Shown here piece by piece: positions 51,256 through 64,000 of a stretch of 64,000 nt of DNA (positions are counted from its first letter, which is position 1; each line of letters opens with the position of its first letter). Source of the stretch: Camarhynchus parvulus (Eukaryota > Chordata > Aves > Passeriformes > Thraupidae); the NCBI RefSeq assembly GCF_901933205.1, contig NC_044572.1, positions 92,098,965 through 92,162,964 on the forward strand, in the 5' to 3' direction. Position numbers and translations under genes: made by a program. The notes beneath the pieces were generated by a model. That model did no database searches. It was given only the letters and a program-made list of their open reading frames with translations, and was not told the DNA's origin.

Positions 51256-54200
51256 CCTTTTATTATGTTTGTCCCATCTTTATTAAGCTTTCTACTCTAG
51301 AAGCATGCACTGTTTCAAGACCTACCAATAACTACATGTGAGGAAAAAAAACCCACAAAAAAGATCATGCTTCAACAAACTGCAAACCCTTCAGTTCCAG
51401 AAAGCCTTTATCAGATGTAAACAACAGCTACCACACCTAAAGTAAAAAAAAAGTTTCAGCTGCATGTTTCCCCACCATGTCCACTGTGGCAACTCAGTAT
51501 GATGCTTTCCTGGGCAAAGCCTGGGAAAGTAGAGGAAGCCTGCAGCACACTCCATGAGTCAGAGTCCAGCTGCAAGTCTCAGATTTTGGGATATGCACTA
51601 CCTTATCACGATACTGCTTGGTGGGTCATCATTAAGTCAGCTTCCCTGCCTACACAAAGCAGGGAGCATAACCAGTTTTCTACAGCCAAATAGAATCTGC
51701 TTCTGCTGATTTCATCAGCCATGAAATAATAACTAATCTTCCATGTGATACAGTTTGAGGCTGAAGATGCATGACATGCTTAGCTGTAAGGATAAAAATA
51801 CATAATTAAATGTAATCACAAGTCCCAAGGTAAGAAAAAAAAATGCCTCTTTGGATGCTTCAACAGCTTCATCTTATTTCCTAGAAAACACCATACTATG
51901 AATACTAAACAAGGACCTATCTAGCTATTAATTTCTTTTCATTATAAATGCGCTGAGCCAGTCAATGCAATTTACATTTTTTATCACTAGAAAAATAAGA
52001 AGGAAAAAGGACAGGGAATAAACAATATTTACTATACTGGGAAGAAATGTCATATGCTCTACAATATTTGGAAATTACTACTTCAATTCTTGATACAGAA
52101 AACATGCAAAGGGGACATTGGCCTAGTCCTGTTCTCTTCAGTTCTGAAATCTCCACACTTCTGCAACTGCTGGTTAGTGAACATCCTTCCCCCACCCCGG
52201 CGGTGGCATTCCTGCCTGATGTGGTCATCCAGCCATATACTGACAAGTCACCATTGTCCACTGACAGTGCAACCAGTGCCAAAACTCAAGCACATATATC
52301 CACTCACAATATTTCCTATAGGGGACATACACTGTTGCAAAAATTTTGAATGATACCTTCTGGAAGCAACATGGAATTACATGCAAAAGACAATTTCTAG
52401 GAGGACCAGATGGGCAGGTTAACATAGAACTACTGAGCAATTTCAGAAATAGAGAACTGCACTTACTAATACATCACATTTAAATCACACTGATAGGTTT
52501 TTATTCTAACAATTATAAATGGAGTCTTCATTGTCCATGCAGACATTATACCGCTGTGTCTGGGTTTGTGCCAAAACTGGAGCAATAAAACTAATGAACT
52601 GTCAAAGGCAAAACTTTTCAAGGAAAGTTTAAAGTCCCTGCACTTGGCACTGTCAGACATCCTTTTTTTCTTCTCACTTAACATATACCGAAAGTCTGAA
52701 CTTTTGTAGTACTCCCTTTTTTTTTTATTCCCTCCCAACCAACCTCATCCTTTCCAACTCATGTTCCTCAGGGGCATGGCAGCAGAGGATATTCATACTG
52801 CTTATGTGGAGGCAAGTAACTAATTACTTGAGTTCAAAGCTAAATAACAATCAACAGAAAGATACAGCAGTCTCCACAAAGAGATTCAGAGGAAGAGCTT
52901 AGCCTGGATTCTCTTAATTACTGTCTGGAGAAGGCCCTGGATCTATACACTGATAACAGAAGGAGGCTCACTGACCAAAATTGAGTGGCTTCACTTACCC
53001 ATCTTGCTCTAGCCTTCTATCACAAACACATTCATTTTCTTACCTGGTTTTTAATTATCCCAGTCATATGAACATTGTCAGAAATATGTACAAGTTTTCC
53101 ACATATCTTAGAAGCCAAAGAAACAATAAACAAATAGCTGGCAATAAGAAGTGATGGTTTGCAAGACTTGATTCCACTGTGTTGGCTACAAAATCACCAC
53201 TACAAACAACTTTTCATGCTACTTCCATACAATGCTCCACAGTAAAAATAATTCAGAAAATTTTATTTCCCTACAGAATCTTTCATTTTGTTGATCCTCA
53301 CAAAGAATGCAAATTAATGGAATTTCTTCCCTAATCTTCCATCAGTTACCAGTTACAAAGCAGGTTTCCAGAGGTGTTCTTAGAAGGTATGCTTATAAAT
53401 GCAGTCATGAAACAAGCTGGATTTTCAAAAGGTCTAGACAGAATGCCCTTTAACAGGAAATTCTGTCCTTACTTTCAAAAAAAAAAAAATTAAAGCAGCA
53501 AGAAACATGTGGAATTGCTATCAAACTTCTATCCACACATGTTGCCACACCTAGCTAATATCGCTGCTTAATTAGTGGCTCTTTGTTTTCTACAGGAAAC
53601 ACTTCAACAGAAAAAGTGATCCTCTCTGTTTGCTCCACTAGGGTACAGAGTAAATTTAATGTGTTTAGCTCTCAAAAATAATATGTCAATAAATTAGAAA
53701 AAGCAGGACTTAGCCAGCATTCAGAAAGGTGAAGGGACAATCAAGAAAACGTTTTAAAGTCTTCCTGTGGGCTAGATATTGATAAATTAATGCAATATAG
53801 GCCATTAAACCATTTGTCCATCATTCGTTCCTTCCTAAATACATCTTTTTGAGGACACAGATGCACTCTCTTCCTGACAGTTTTCCTCCTTTGAGATAGT
53901 CCAGATTTAAAACAAAATGTGAGACATGTACTACCTTTCTAAGTCAGGTTTAAAAACAGCACCTTTGTATACAGCTTTAAAAGATGAACTTTTCCATCAC
54001 AGAATACAGGATGGGGTCAGTAATGTTAGTGGAACTACACAGTACTGGACAGTAGAACAGACGCAAAGCCTACCACCACTGCATAGATGCTCTCTTATTT
54101 GGTTGGTTTGGGTTTTTTTTTTAACTTAGTATTGTGTGACAGCCTCAATCTGTCATTTCCACTCCCATGCCAATAAATCCTAACTTGATCAGGCCACGTT

Positions 54201-54296
54201 AGGCCTGGCTGTAATGGAGCCACGGGACACTCAATGTTTCTGGTGGAATTTTTAGCAATTCCCCCGTTGTTGTCCCAGTTTGCTGTGATGAGCAAC

Positions 54297-54324
54297 ACTT
54301 CTGTTTCCCCACTTCTGTTTCCCC
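54297..54324. repeat. Tandem 14-bp duplication
   Basis: The word acttctgtttcccc is repeated exactly, back to back, at 54297-54310 and 54311-54324. Confidence 0.9.
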
Positions 54325-56616
54325 CACGCTTGCCAGGTTGGCCTCTTGCCCCACATTAATCTGCAGTCCTGGTGTGTGGCAGCACAAGGCAGGCTTAGCT
54401 AAGCTCCCTCCAGTCCTGCTTTTGTGCTTCAGCTCACCTGGCAGCTCTTTCCCCGGGGATCTGGCAGCATCCTGGCGCTCTGCAGCTCCAGCATGTCCCT
54501 TCAGAGAGCATCACTGCAGAGCAGGGCCAGGAGACACGAGCCACACACCAGCAGTCAAGGACAGAAGGAGCGAGTTTCCTGGTTTCACTTTTACCTTCCA
54601 CATCATCCATGGAATCAAAGCAGTTAAAATAAAAGCCGCGTCTCTTTTCCTGCCATAACCAGAGAGAGGCAGGTACACCTGCAGGCACACTGATGGGACA
54701 CACTTCAAGAGTCATTCCTATAGAGGTAATTCTCTCAGGTATGGGTACACTCAGAGGGTGAAAGAAAGTTTGCATTACTTCAGTTTGGAACTGGCTACCA
54801 TTTCTGACAAACTGCATCAAGCATGACTTGTAGCTTGCACCTCTTAAAAACAATGTAAGACAGTCAAGAAATACTGAGATAGACAACAAACGCTTTTTTC
54901 TCACAGCTAAAATTGGCATCTAAAGATCACCCTAGGAGTCTTCAAGTGAAGGACTGTACAGGCCATTCCAAATCTACTCTCAGAAAGTCACTCTCCAAAA
55001 CAAAGGAAGGAAAACAAGCCACAGCTTCTCCATTGGACTGCAGTCCTGTAAAGGTAGAGGCCAGGAAAAAGTAGCCAAGAATCCTGCATGCAAATTGCTG
55101 CATTCTCTTTTTTCAGCAGGGGGTTTAGAGGGCTCAGGGGTGTTTGAAGGATTTTGAGGTTTTTCAATATCTGGTGATTCTAGCCCAAATCCTCTGGAAA
55201 GTGGGACGAGGTACTGGAACATCATTTGCTGAGATGCCATATTTGAGACATAAGTAAAATTGCTGAGAAAGAAAGTGACATCTGGCACTTGGGTGCAAAG
55301 GAAAAGCAAACAAAAAGTCTTAGCAGCCTATTAACGTGTTAATTTTTTTTTTGTCTGTGACTGGGACATATATATAATATAGAACTTTTGCAAAGCTGCT
55401 CATTAGTACTTCCATAGGAACCAACACCTACTTGAAGAGATATTCAACAGCTACATAAATGGCCTCTGTATGCAGCACCCTAGTAGGTCATGTTCAGTCA
55501 CAGCAAGAAGTATCTTTGCTGAGATGCCTCTCGTACCCTGTATGTAGAACCCTGGACTCGCTCCATTTCTTCCCCATCACCATGATCAGCCTAAACATCC
55601 TTGGCAACCTGCACATTCATAACAGCCTGGCTCACTTGGCTTAGCAGAGACAATGAGTTACCTAGACGCGCTGATCATCTGAAACACACACAGTTGCTCC
55701 CATTCACCAGAAGACTGTGACACTGTATTTGTCAGTGTCATGCCTACCAGCCACCTTAGGCAGCAGCACAGCTCAAGGAACACTTTTTGTGGTTGATGAC
55801 ATCAGCCAGAAAAGTTCATACAAGGAAAAATGCTTTGGATTCCAGACATGGAGTTTTTCCAAGAGTAGCTTTGGCCATTTTAATAGCTCATCATTAAACT
55901 TGTCTCTCTTTTATTTCACAAGCCAAAGAGCACCAGAAGCAGTTCACGTTTCATTATCTCCACTCAAGCAACACCTACAAATCGTTTTAGAAGTGAGAGT
56001 CGACTCTCCTGCTTGAATACAGATATTGCCCCACCCCAGAAAACTTTCAACATTTTAGACCAGACATCACAGTACAGCAAACAGCAGTAGGAAAGAAGAG
56101 AGTGAAGACAGAAATAAATCTAGGTGTTTAAAGAGAACGGCGTCAAGAGGCTAGAAAAATAATTAAGAGTTCTTGCGGGAAGGGAGAAAGACTAGGAGCT
56201 CCATGAAATAAGGCATTCAGGGGTTATATCATATTTACCACAGATTATTACCCTTCCCAGGATATTGTGTTTAAGCAAACATTCTGTGAATACTAAATAG
56301 GATCCCATGGCTAATACAATAAAGTAGGCTCACAGCTGGACTTTCAAAAACTGCCAAGATAATATTAAATCAGAGCAAAGCAAGTCACCAGTTCAGAGGC
56401 CTGTTACCAGGCCTTTTTGAGAGCCCTGTTACCAGCACCATAACAAGAAATTCCTGCGTGAGGAGAGGAAGATAAGCTTATGTTATTTCCTGAACTGTCT
56501 TCACTGCTCCTGTGATACACTCCCCAGTTGCTACCTAGTTCATCTGAGTTTTGGAGATGGATTAGACAACACTTCATTCTGCACATCTTTGACTTAAGAG
56601 CATTTGCCTCTGGTCT

Positions 56617-56641
56617 TTTAAATTAATTGATTTAATTTAAA
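56617..56641. repeat. AT-only inverted repeat, 10-bp arms
   Basis: The arms tttaaattaa and ttaatttaaa flank a five-base loop. It contains TTAATT/AATTAA homeodomain-like words. Base composition alone could produce it. Confidence 0.7.
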
Positions 56642-57898
56642 GTAATTCTGATATTTGATCTTTGGAAAGCTGTTTTCAGAAACAAAGGAAAAATTTCTGG
56701 TATCCAAAGCCATTGGAAGACAGCTGATGAGAGGCATTTATCACAAAATGAAAAGCACACCTCTTTCCTCCAGCACTTGGTGGGACCCCAGCCACACCTG
56801 GATCACAGAAGAGGCACCCATGCTGGTCACAGGAAGGGGACTGCTAAAGCACTTGTTGCATTTCCCAAATTTACTGCAGCAGCATAGTATCAAAGGTCGC
56901 CATTCTGGATAGTCAAGGAGAGCCTTGCATCTCAAGAGACCTGTAACTTAAGTAACTCACTCTTGACCAAATCCACAGTCATTCAGGGCTGCTCTACAAC
57001 ACCTCTGAACATTTCTCCCAACAGTTTCTTTTCCTGAGAGAGGAGCAGCAGCACTGGACACTTTAAAGACCAGAAGGAGGTAGAAAAGGTGCCTAGCAGA
57101 TGCCACAAAACATCTGCTAAATGCACTGCCACTGCCCACAGCAGAAAAGCCCACAAACCATTATAGGCTTCAGAAGACAACCAGAAGCTACAATTACAGC
57201 CTGCCACAGAGCACAGATGGAGAGATCAACAGCACAACCAAGTACCACACACACTTGTGGAAATCATCACAGTAAGAATACCCTGCATGCCAGCAGGACA
57301 CAGCACTCAGGGAAAAGGATGGTTAATTACCCAAGGCAGCACCAAGCCACTCTTTCTTTCCACAAACATGAAAGCCAAGTGCAAAGAAGCAAGGTGAAAA
57401 TAATTTTGTGCAGTGTGAGCCATCTAAAAGACTTAGGCATTTAGCCTAAGCTGAAGCCTAGGCGACCCCTTTGGTCCTTCTCTAGTCACAGATGGGGTTC
57501 AACCCCCAATTCCAGAGTTGTTCTTCAGTTACTTAAATAGCTAAAATAACAAACCCTTTGCTTTTAGCCAGCTAAATGTGCAGCAGATTCTGTCTTGCCC
57601 CTTCAGGGATGAACTGAGCTGTGGTCTCTTATTTAAGATGGAGATGTAAGGTTAAAACACCATCTGAAGAATCTGGATCCAGAGCTCTCTCCTCATTTGG
57701 AATCACATCTCAGCGGCTTGGCAGCACATGTGACAAGTTGACCACCACCCAAGAGCAGGTGGGTTACCCAGGATTTGTCACAGCTTAAGAGCAGGCATGC
57801 AGGCAAACACCAGCTGTAACAAATAGGTCAGATATTGGAACTCCAGCAATTCAGGCAATTGTTTGTGTAACCCCAGCTAACATTTTTAACCTCTTTAG

Positions 57899-57983
57899 CT
57901 ATGCTTGCTTTGATGTAGTGGGTACTTCTAAAAGGTGAAGGATTTTTAAAGCATCGCATCCAGGAGACAGCTGTTCAAGACCC
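57899..57983 (-). CDS. Isolated exon-like block behind a strong acceptor
   Basis: Seen: on the minus strand an unusually good acceptor (tttttcttccttttgttacag) is followed by an open frame (GLEQLSPGCDALKILHLLEV, then PTTSKQA) ending in TAG at 57899-57901. There is no strong donor; a weak one, GAA|GTACCC, sits inside the block. No AATAAA-like signal is obvious just downstream on the minus strand. It could be a terminal exon, a decoy acceptor, or simply a polypyrimidine tract in an intron. The protein is not recognised. Confidence 0.15.
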
Positions 57984-60877
57984 CTGTAACAAAAGGAAGA
58001 AAAAGACAGGTACATCTTTAAAACCACACTTATAATTGGAATTTTAGCCAATACCAAGCTGTCACTGAAACTGCTGATGTGACGCAATTACCCAGGCAAC
58101 AGCCCTCCTTCTCCTTCCATCCTAAATAAAATTTACATCAGACCAAACTACTCCTGCTTAAATCTAACATAATCAATGCAGAAATCTGAGTTTAGCATAA
58201 AGATAAACCTCAGCCCAGCTACTCTTATGGCTAACCACTGATGTCTATGAATTGAAACAACTCCACAGCTGTGGATACAGTCTAGATTTATGTGTCTGTA
58301 TCCTTTCAAACACTCTCTGAAAGTACACACTTCCCGAGTTGCTAGTGTCACTCATTTTAACCTCAATAATCCTAACCACTATCACTGCACATGTTCTGCA
58401 GAATTCTGCCATACAATGTTTATTTCTTGGAGAGGGAAAAGAAAAAAAATGCACAAGTGAGTTCCTGGCCCCTTCAGGTTGCTTCTCCCCTTGCTGGGGC
58501 CTGATCCTTACATGCACAGCAGGACTTCCCCAGCATGGACTCATTTCTATTCTCTTCAGCAGGCAAGGCAGACACACAGCTCTGGCTGAGACTGGGGTTT
58601 ACAGAGTGATGCTGGGCAATTGTTTTCCTTGGCTCTGCAGCCTCTGATCTCCTAGTTTAAAAACCTTCCTTTCCCTGTAACCTCATTTTTAATTGCAAAT
58701 TGCACAACGGTTTATTTGTGCATTCTTCATACACATGGAAAAGCCTCTGCCAAAACAAGAACTCCTAAAAAAGCAGCTGGGTTAACTGAGGCAGACTGCA
58801 AGATCTTTGAGAAATGAGGCTCATTAAGTACTTAACACTAGCACAGTATAAGCCCTTCATTCAAAACTCAGACCACAGATTTCCATTGCTGACTGAAATA
58901 AAAGATCCAAGAGACAGAAAAGGGGAGGGAGGAAATGCATTTGAGCGTTTCCATCTGCTTTTTCCTTCTTGGCACCACGAAGCCCGCTAGCTACAGCTAA
59001 CAAGCTATTACACCACACTTTGATTTGATACCTGGCTTCTGTCTGCACTAACAGGTATAACTGCCCTGCAGCAGCCCAGGTCTGCTTGGCTTACTCACTG
59101 GCTGTCACTCTGCTCATCACAGCACTTCACTCAGGAAAACACACCAGACCACGGTAATGGGCAGTAGTTCTCCATCTGGAAAGCCTTTTCCCCTCCTCTT
59201 CTCCAGAGAAACATGAAAACCCACCACAAAGAGCTTGGTTTCTTACCTATGGCTAGCATAATAAATGATAAAGGAAATTCCAGGGGAGAGAGAAGGTTTA
59301 AAGCTATTGCTATGGGTTTATTCCTTCAAAACATCCATAGGTGGTTGCTGCTCTCTCTATTAAGGGTGGGGCATTACAAAGAAATCAGCTGTGACAGCTA
59401 TTTTTTTAAACACAGCTAAGAGAGAAGCTGCAAAAGCCAAGTGTGCCAATAATACTAGCTCTCTCCTTAGCAATCATACAGCTATCCACATTTAAATAAA
59501 ATGCTTTATCAAAGGAAAGATGCTTTAACAAAGGGAACATAAACCTGAGTGTAATGCCTTGCTTGAAGGGACAGAACACTCAGAAAATGAAGAGCAGAAA
59601 GGGAATAGCTCTACACAGAAGGAAACTTAACAACTGTGGTATCAAGTTTTCAAGGGATCAGTGGACTTCTCTACAAAGGAAAACAAACCTGGTGAAGCAT
59701 ATCCTTCACTGAAAAAATAAAATTATCACAGAGCCCAGGGAATTTGTTTAACTCACTTAGCCTAGATAGGTAAAATTCTGATAGTATATGACTTCTCAAA
59801 GTTCCTAGAAATTTTTTCAAATACATTTTAAACACTAATGACCTTCTAAATGGAAACTACTTAACTTCTGGAGAAAGGATTATGCTACATATCCCTCTGT
59901 ATAAGGCAAGTTTCCAGAGTGAGTCAAAATTTTATCCTGTCTTACATCTGGCAAGTCCTAACTAGACAACCTTTTTGTACAAGATCAAAAAGAATCAAGG
60001 TCAGTCAGTTTATTCACTACACACACAGACAACTGAGAAGTGCAAAGAAATTAATCACTTTATTGTTGTCATTTGACACAGTCATTCAACATCCTCACTC
60101 CACAGCAAAGGCCATCCTGACCATGTAAATAGTGTATTTTCTTTCTACCGGACTACACAGAGAAGTAGTCTCTATCCTAGACCTCTTGTGCAGCAGGAAT
60201 CAATCCCAAAATCAAACTGGGCCTAAAAAGTTTAAAAGCCTCCAGTTTCTCTGGCAATTTATATAGCTCATATCCACTATTTAACTATTGAAGAGCAATA
60301 GCTCTTCTTTAAAAGCTACAACATTATTTTCAAGCTGGTTTCTTAGCAAAGATATCTGTTTATCAGCCTCATCAATCAAAACTAGATAAATATTTAGGGA
60401 TTGTTCCCAAATCCTAGCACACGTTCCTAAAGTCTATCTATCTCAAATCTGTACACAACTCCATCAAACCAAATACTAATGTCACCAGTGAATATCTTCA
60501 AGACTTTCAGTTGCAAGGATCTGACCCACCCCCTACAAGACCCACATTTTCCTAAGCAGCATCCTGTCACATTAACAAGAAGAGCTGTACTTGTGTATTT
60601 TCAAGGCCATTTGAAAAATTAGCAGACCTGTAATACTGTAAATATTTTCTCATGCCCTTGCATACTGTGTATTTATTAAATCTGTTAAATACTTTTTCTG
60701 CCTCATGATATGTTTTTCCCTATTTACAATAAAACTCCTGCATAGGGTTTTTCCTTCAGAGAAGAGCTTGACATCTCAATTACAGGTGATATTATCTAGA
60801 GTCAGACACAATTCCCTTCTGGTAGGTTTTCCCTTTGATAATATATTGCAATAGTTCGCTACAATGTGCAAGCAAAA

Positions 60878-60895
60878 ATATATATATATATATAT
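60878..60895. repeat. (AT)n microsatellite, 9 units
   Basis: Uninterrupted alternating AT, likely polymorphic. Confidence 0.85.
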
Positions 60896-61926
60896 CTCAT
60901 AAAAAATAAGCATTTTGAAAGCAGAAGGGTAGCCTATATTAGTGTAAGAGAAACATTTTTAACTACAGGTCATCATTTATTTGTCTAAGTCAGCAGCCAT
61001 GTCTGCCCCAAAGTTCCCAGAATACCACAGCTTATTAATGTTCAAGGACAATTACTTGCCCTGCAAAGAAAACACTTGTCCAGGAGAGCTTGTCACATGG
61101 AATTCACTGGAAAGCACAAACTGGAAAGCATCAGAACTGCGCCACAATAACTTAAATAATCAGAAGACACAGAAGATGTTGGAAGAAAACAACCTTTTTA
61201 AAAAAGATTTGGTTTGCTAAGCCCAACACAAACTGTATTTTTGCTCGATGTGTGTTTTTCCAGCTGCAAAAGGGAGCCTTTCCAGAAGGGCACCTTCCCA
61301 AAAAGGGCCTGCCTTCTTATGAAAACAGACAGCTGCTGAAACATGACATTTTTTAAGTCCAGGATTCAAGACCTTATTCTCCTGTCATTACACCATTCCC
61401 CTCACTCCATGCAAATAATCACCTTTTTAATTTGGTGGGGAAAAATGAACAACATTGATTTGGTTTGTCTTGGCTGGGGCCATGGGGTGGAAGACCCAAG
61501 GTACAGACTCAGCATGAATGGGTGTAAGATGATTTATGTGATGGCTGTAATAGGTGACAGCTCCACTCGATTACTGGATGCTGCTGCCTAGAGGTTTTTA
61601 TACATCTTCACCTCAGTATTTAATGCTATTAAATAACCATACTTAACATTCACTCAGTTATCAATACACTGCTTCAAGCTGCTGTTCAGATTTTTATTAC
61701 CAGTTATCTAAAGAAATGAGCGTGGCAGCAGACATGACTGTCAACAGGACCTGAGGTAACAGATTTTCCTTCTGGCTTTCTGTCACTAGAAGCTGCCAGA
61801 TCCCAACTTTCTAACTCTTCACCAATAAACACAACCGCTGAAATTCAGGGCAATTCAGAGTTAATGAGTTCATGCCATCCTTTTGTACTCTCATACAAAG
61901 TTATCTTGTCAGATACCAGAAGTGCC

Positions 61927-61947
61927 AAAAAAAAAAAAAAAAAAAAA
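61927..61947. repeat. Poly(A) run, 21 bases
   Basis: A homopolymer of 21 A followed by ggggcaggg. No recognisable element or retrocopy lies 5' of it. Confidence 0.9.
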
Positions 61948-63514
61948 GGGGCAGGGGATTATTTCCAAGTTTATATTTGTCCACAATCATTCCCCAAAAA
62001 ATTACAAAAGCCAGAAAGAACAAAAGCAGTAGGTATCTCAGTAAAGCACTGTTTTTAGAGGGCAAGGCTAAGCCAACAACCACACACTGTTCTCAGCAAG
62101 CGGGAGCAGCTGTAGGTTAACATTCTCACACAAATGCTCACTTCTTCCAGAAGTGTTTGAGAAACGAAGTTTACTGGAAAAGCACTCACAGAAATGATAG
62201 TGGGGCTTTGCCCCATGAATATTAACAGAAGACATACACTAATATTCACAACAGAAATGTTTGTAGCATCTGCAAGTTTGGGTGTGGAAAAAACATTCAA
62301 ATACCCAGTAAGACAGACTCAAGCCTCTGAACAGCAAGTGCTGAAAGAGCTCTGCAAATGTGCCTGAGATTTCCAAGGAATGGTGTTAAATCCACTTTAA
62401 AACAAACACCATGGCATTTTTGTAAACACATGACCACACGGAGGAGGTAAGGATACAAATTTAGCCAATTACTCATTCATTACAGATGACACACTTGGTT
62501 CCAATTAGTGCTCCTATAACTTCTACACTTTTTGTGGCTCTAAAAAGAAAGGAAAGTTTGACCCTATGCCTTGGAAACTTAAGCATTTCAGCAGATCCAG
62601 TGTTACTGAGAAGAAGAGCCTTCACCTAATAACCACACTTTTGGCACCAAACCAGCACTCCTTAGCAAAAAGGGGTAGTGGTACATGTGGAGCTAAACCA
62701 AACCAGTACCAACTCCAGGTCTGTCAAGGGCCATGACCATCAGCAGCACACTGATCCTGGAATCCAGCATCTCTCCTCTGAGGAAATGCTATGACCCAGA
62801 GAGAACTGTCCTAGCATTTCAACACTGAGTGGGAGACCAAGAGCCTACGAGTCAGGAGGAACTGGTTTCTGGTAGCCAGCATTCTGAGGAGCCTTGCACA
62901 CCACCTGCCATGCTTGTGGCTACCTGACAGCCATTTCAGCAGCTGTAGGTAGGGCTTGGAGCAGAGGCACAGCTGCTCCTTGGCCAGGTAAGAGTGAAGC
63001 TGTGGGACTTCTAAGATGATCACAGTTGAGACTAGATAAAACCACAAACCTGAGGTGTGGGAAGGTTCAATTTCTTGGACTTCTTTACTAATAATGGTCT
63101 TAAAAAACATTCAGCATTAGACAGAGTTCCCCAAAGCCTCCTTCACTTTCTTCTCAGCTTCTCTTCACCCAGTTAGATAAACCCTAATTGACCTGTGCTC
63201 TGAGAAAAAAACTTGTGCCTTTGCTTACAGGTCTTCTGCTGCATGGAGGAGGACAAGGTTCACAGCTGTGGGTTGTCAAGTACAAAGAGCAAAAAGAAGG
63301 CTCACTCAGCAGTCTGAGTATTTCCTCTGGCCTTGATCTCACTCTTCCTGGCCTTGCTTTCAAATACCCTTCAGACAGTCTCCCATCTGCTTCTTTGTTC
63401 TTTCTAGGGGAAGAGTCAGCTCTCCCACTGCTGGTTATTTCGGATAGCAAAACTGCTGTCCCAGGTCACTGCTGGTGTTACATCCAACTGCAGGAGAAAT
63501 CCTGAAGCTACCGC

Positions 63515-63540
63515 TCCGATTCATCAAGACATGAATCGGA
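63515..63540. repeat. Perfect 10-bp inverted repeat containing CpG
   Basis: The arms tccgattcat and atgaatcgga are exact reverse complements around caagac. Both arms keep a CpG. It lies just after a + strand frame that ends at 63505, but no gene is supported there, so a terminator or processing role is not inferred. Confidence 0.85.
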
Positions 63541-64000
63541 CAGAAAAGGAATCTTACAGTCCCAAACGGATTATTTTCAAAGCAAACAAGTAAACATACA
63601 CGGGTGAAAGCTGAGCTAAAAATCTGCCATGGCTATATTTTCTGAGAAGAATCAGAAGCAAAAGGCCTGTATTTGGAAAGATATCTTCTTATCAAACCAA
63701 GATCAAGAGGTTAACTCTGTTGTTCTCCCTTTGGAGGAAAACCTAGGGTCCTGGATTAGTGTCTATAGCTCCTAAGTAGTGGAATGCTCATCTAAGAAAG
63801 GATAAATAAAATATAATGTAATAAAAACAAGTCAGAACACGCCTAATAGGAATTCAAAGACAATACAGTGCTTATATAAGATACAGCTTAGGAAGGAAAC
63901 CCAAAGCCCTGATTTGTCTGTTGTTCTCAAATAATCATAAAACTTCAAATAACCTAAAAAACTTCAACACTGCATGTCTACATTCAATTTAAAAGCACAG

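Larger units (their letters stand above)
50231..64000. other. Unique non-coding DNA
   Basis: No gene supported besides the weak block at 57.9 kb. The longest frame of the window (54434-54919, minus, 161 codons) lies here in locally GC-rich DNA and shows no domain, signal peptide or splice context that would mark it as a gene. Confidence 0.5.

Noticed and set aside
54434..54919. Longest frame in the window, 161 codons, minus strand
   Set aside because: No domain, signal peptide or repeat is visible, and the peptide is Cys/Trp-rich in a way that follows local GC content. About one frame of this length is not surprising in 64 kb scanned in six frames. A coding-conservation test would settle it.
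54980..55309. 109-codon minus-strand frame with a Pro-rich middle (NPSNTPEPSKPPAEKRE)
   Set aside because: Looks superficially protein-like but has no splice sites or family match, and lies next to another chance frame.
57440..57515. Possible tRNA-like B box (gggttcaaccccc)
   Set aside because: The paired words around it do not fold into a cloverleaf, and no proper A box or acceptor stem is visible.
61927..61947. Poly(A) run considered as the tail of a processed pseudogene
   Set aside because: No recognisable gene copy lies 5' of the tail, and no flanking target-site duplication was found by eye. The same holds for the runs at 5627 and 42566.

Overview
This looks like a vertebrate nuclear window, most likely from a bird. 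The main evidence is an antisense copy of the 3' end of an avian-type CR1 retrotransposon at 43235-43784, which keeps both the conserved CR1 tail region and a readable C-terminal ORF2 frame. The rest fits a compact avian genome: AT-rich, CpG-depleted, with few interspersed repeats and only short microsatellites. There is no operon-like coding, no rRNA, no convincing tRNA, no CRISPR array and no intact mobile element. Nearly all ATG-to-stop frames are short, lack family motifs and behave like chance frames.

The window is best read as intron and/or intergenic DNA with, at its left end, the possible 3' part of a minus-strand gene. Two minus-strand blocks (4831-4881 and a terminal block 2013-2149) have good splice acceptors, a usable donor between them and matching codon phase. 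Spliced together they give an open frame ending in TAG, and they retain CpGs that the surroundings have lost. I do not recognise the protein. By eye the + strand carries more A than T and more C than G, as expected if the minus strand is the transcribed (mRNA-like) one. The skew was not counted over the whole window.

Layout. 1-2012: possible 3' UTR and flank. 2013-4881: the exon pair and its roughly 2.7 kb intron. 4882-27430: unique sequence with a few isolated exon-like blocks. 27431-27660: an imperfect tandem duplication of about 114 bp. 30630-31000: a decayed LINE reverse-transcriptase fragment on the + strand. 37000-39100: AT-rich, repeat-poor DNA with a 16-bp palindrome and a short hairpin. 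43235-43784: the CR1. 49013-49080: a MIR-like SINE trace. 50120-50230: a small CpG cluster with CRE and ETS-like motifs. 50781-50818: two identical 12-bp palindromes. 63515-63540: a perfect 10-bp inverted repeat containing CpG. I found no clear evidence of a complete new biological system; the most useful leads are the exon pair and the LINE remnant.
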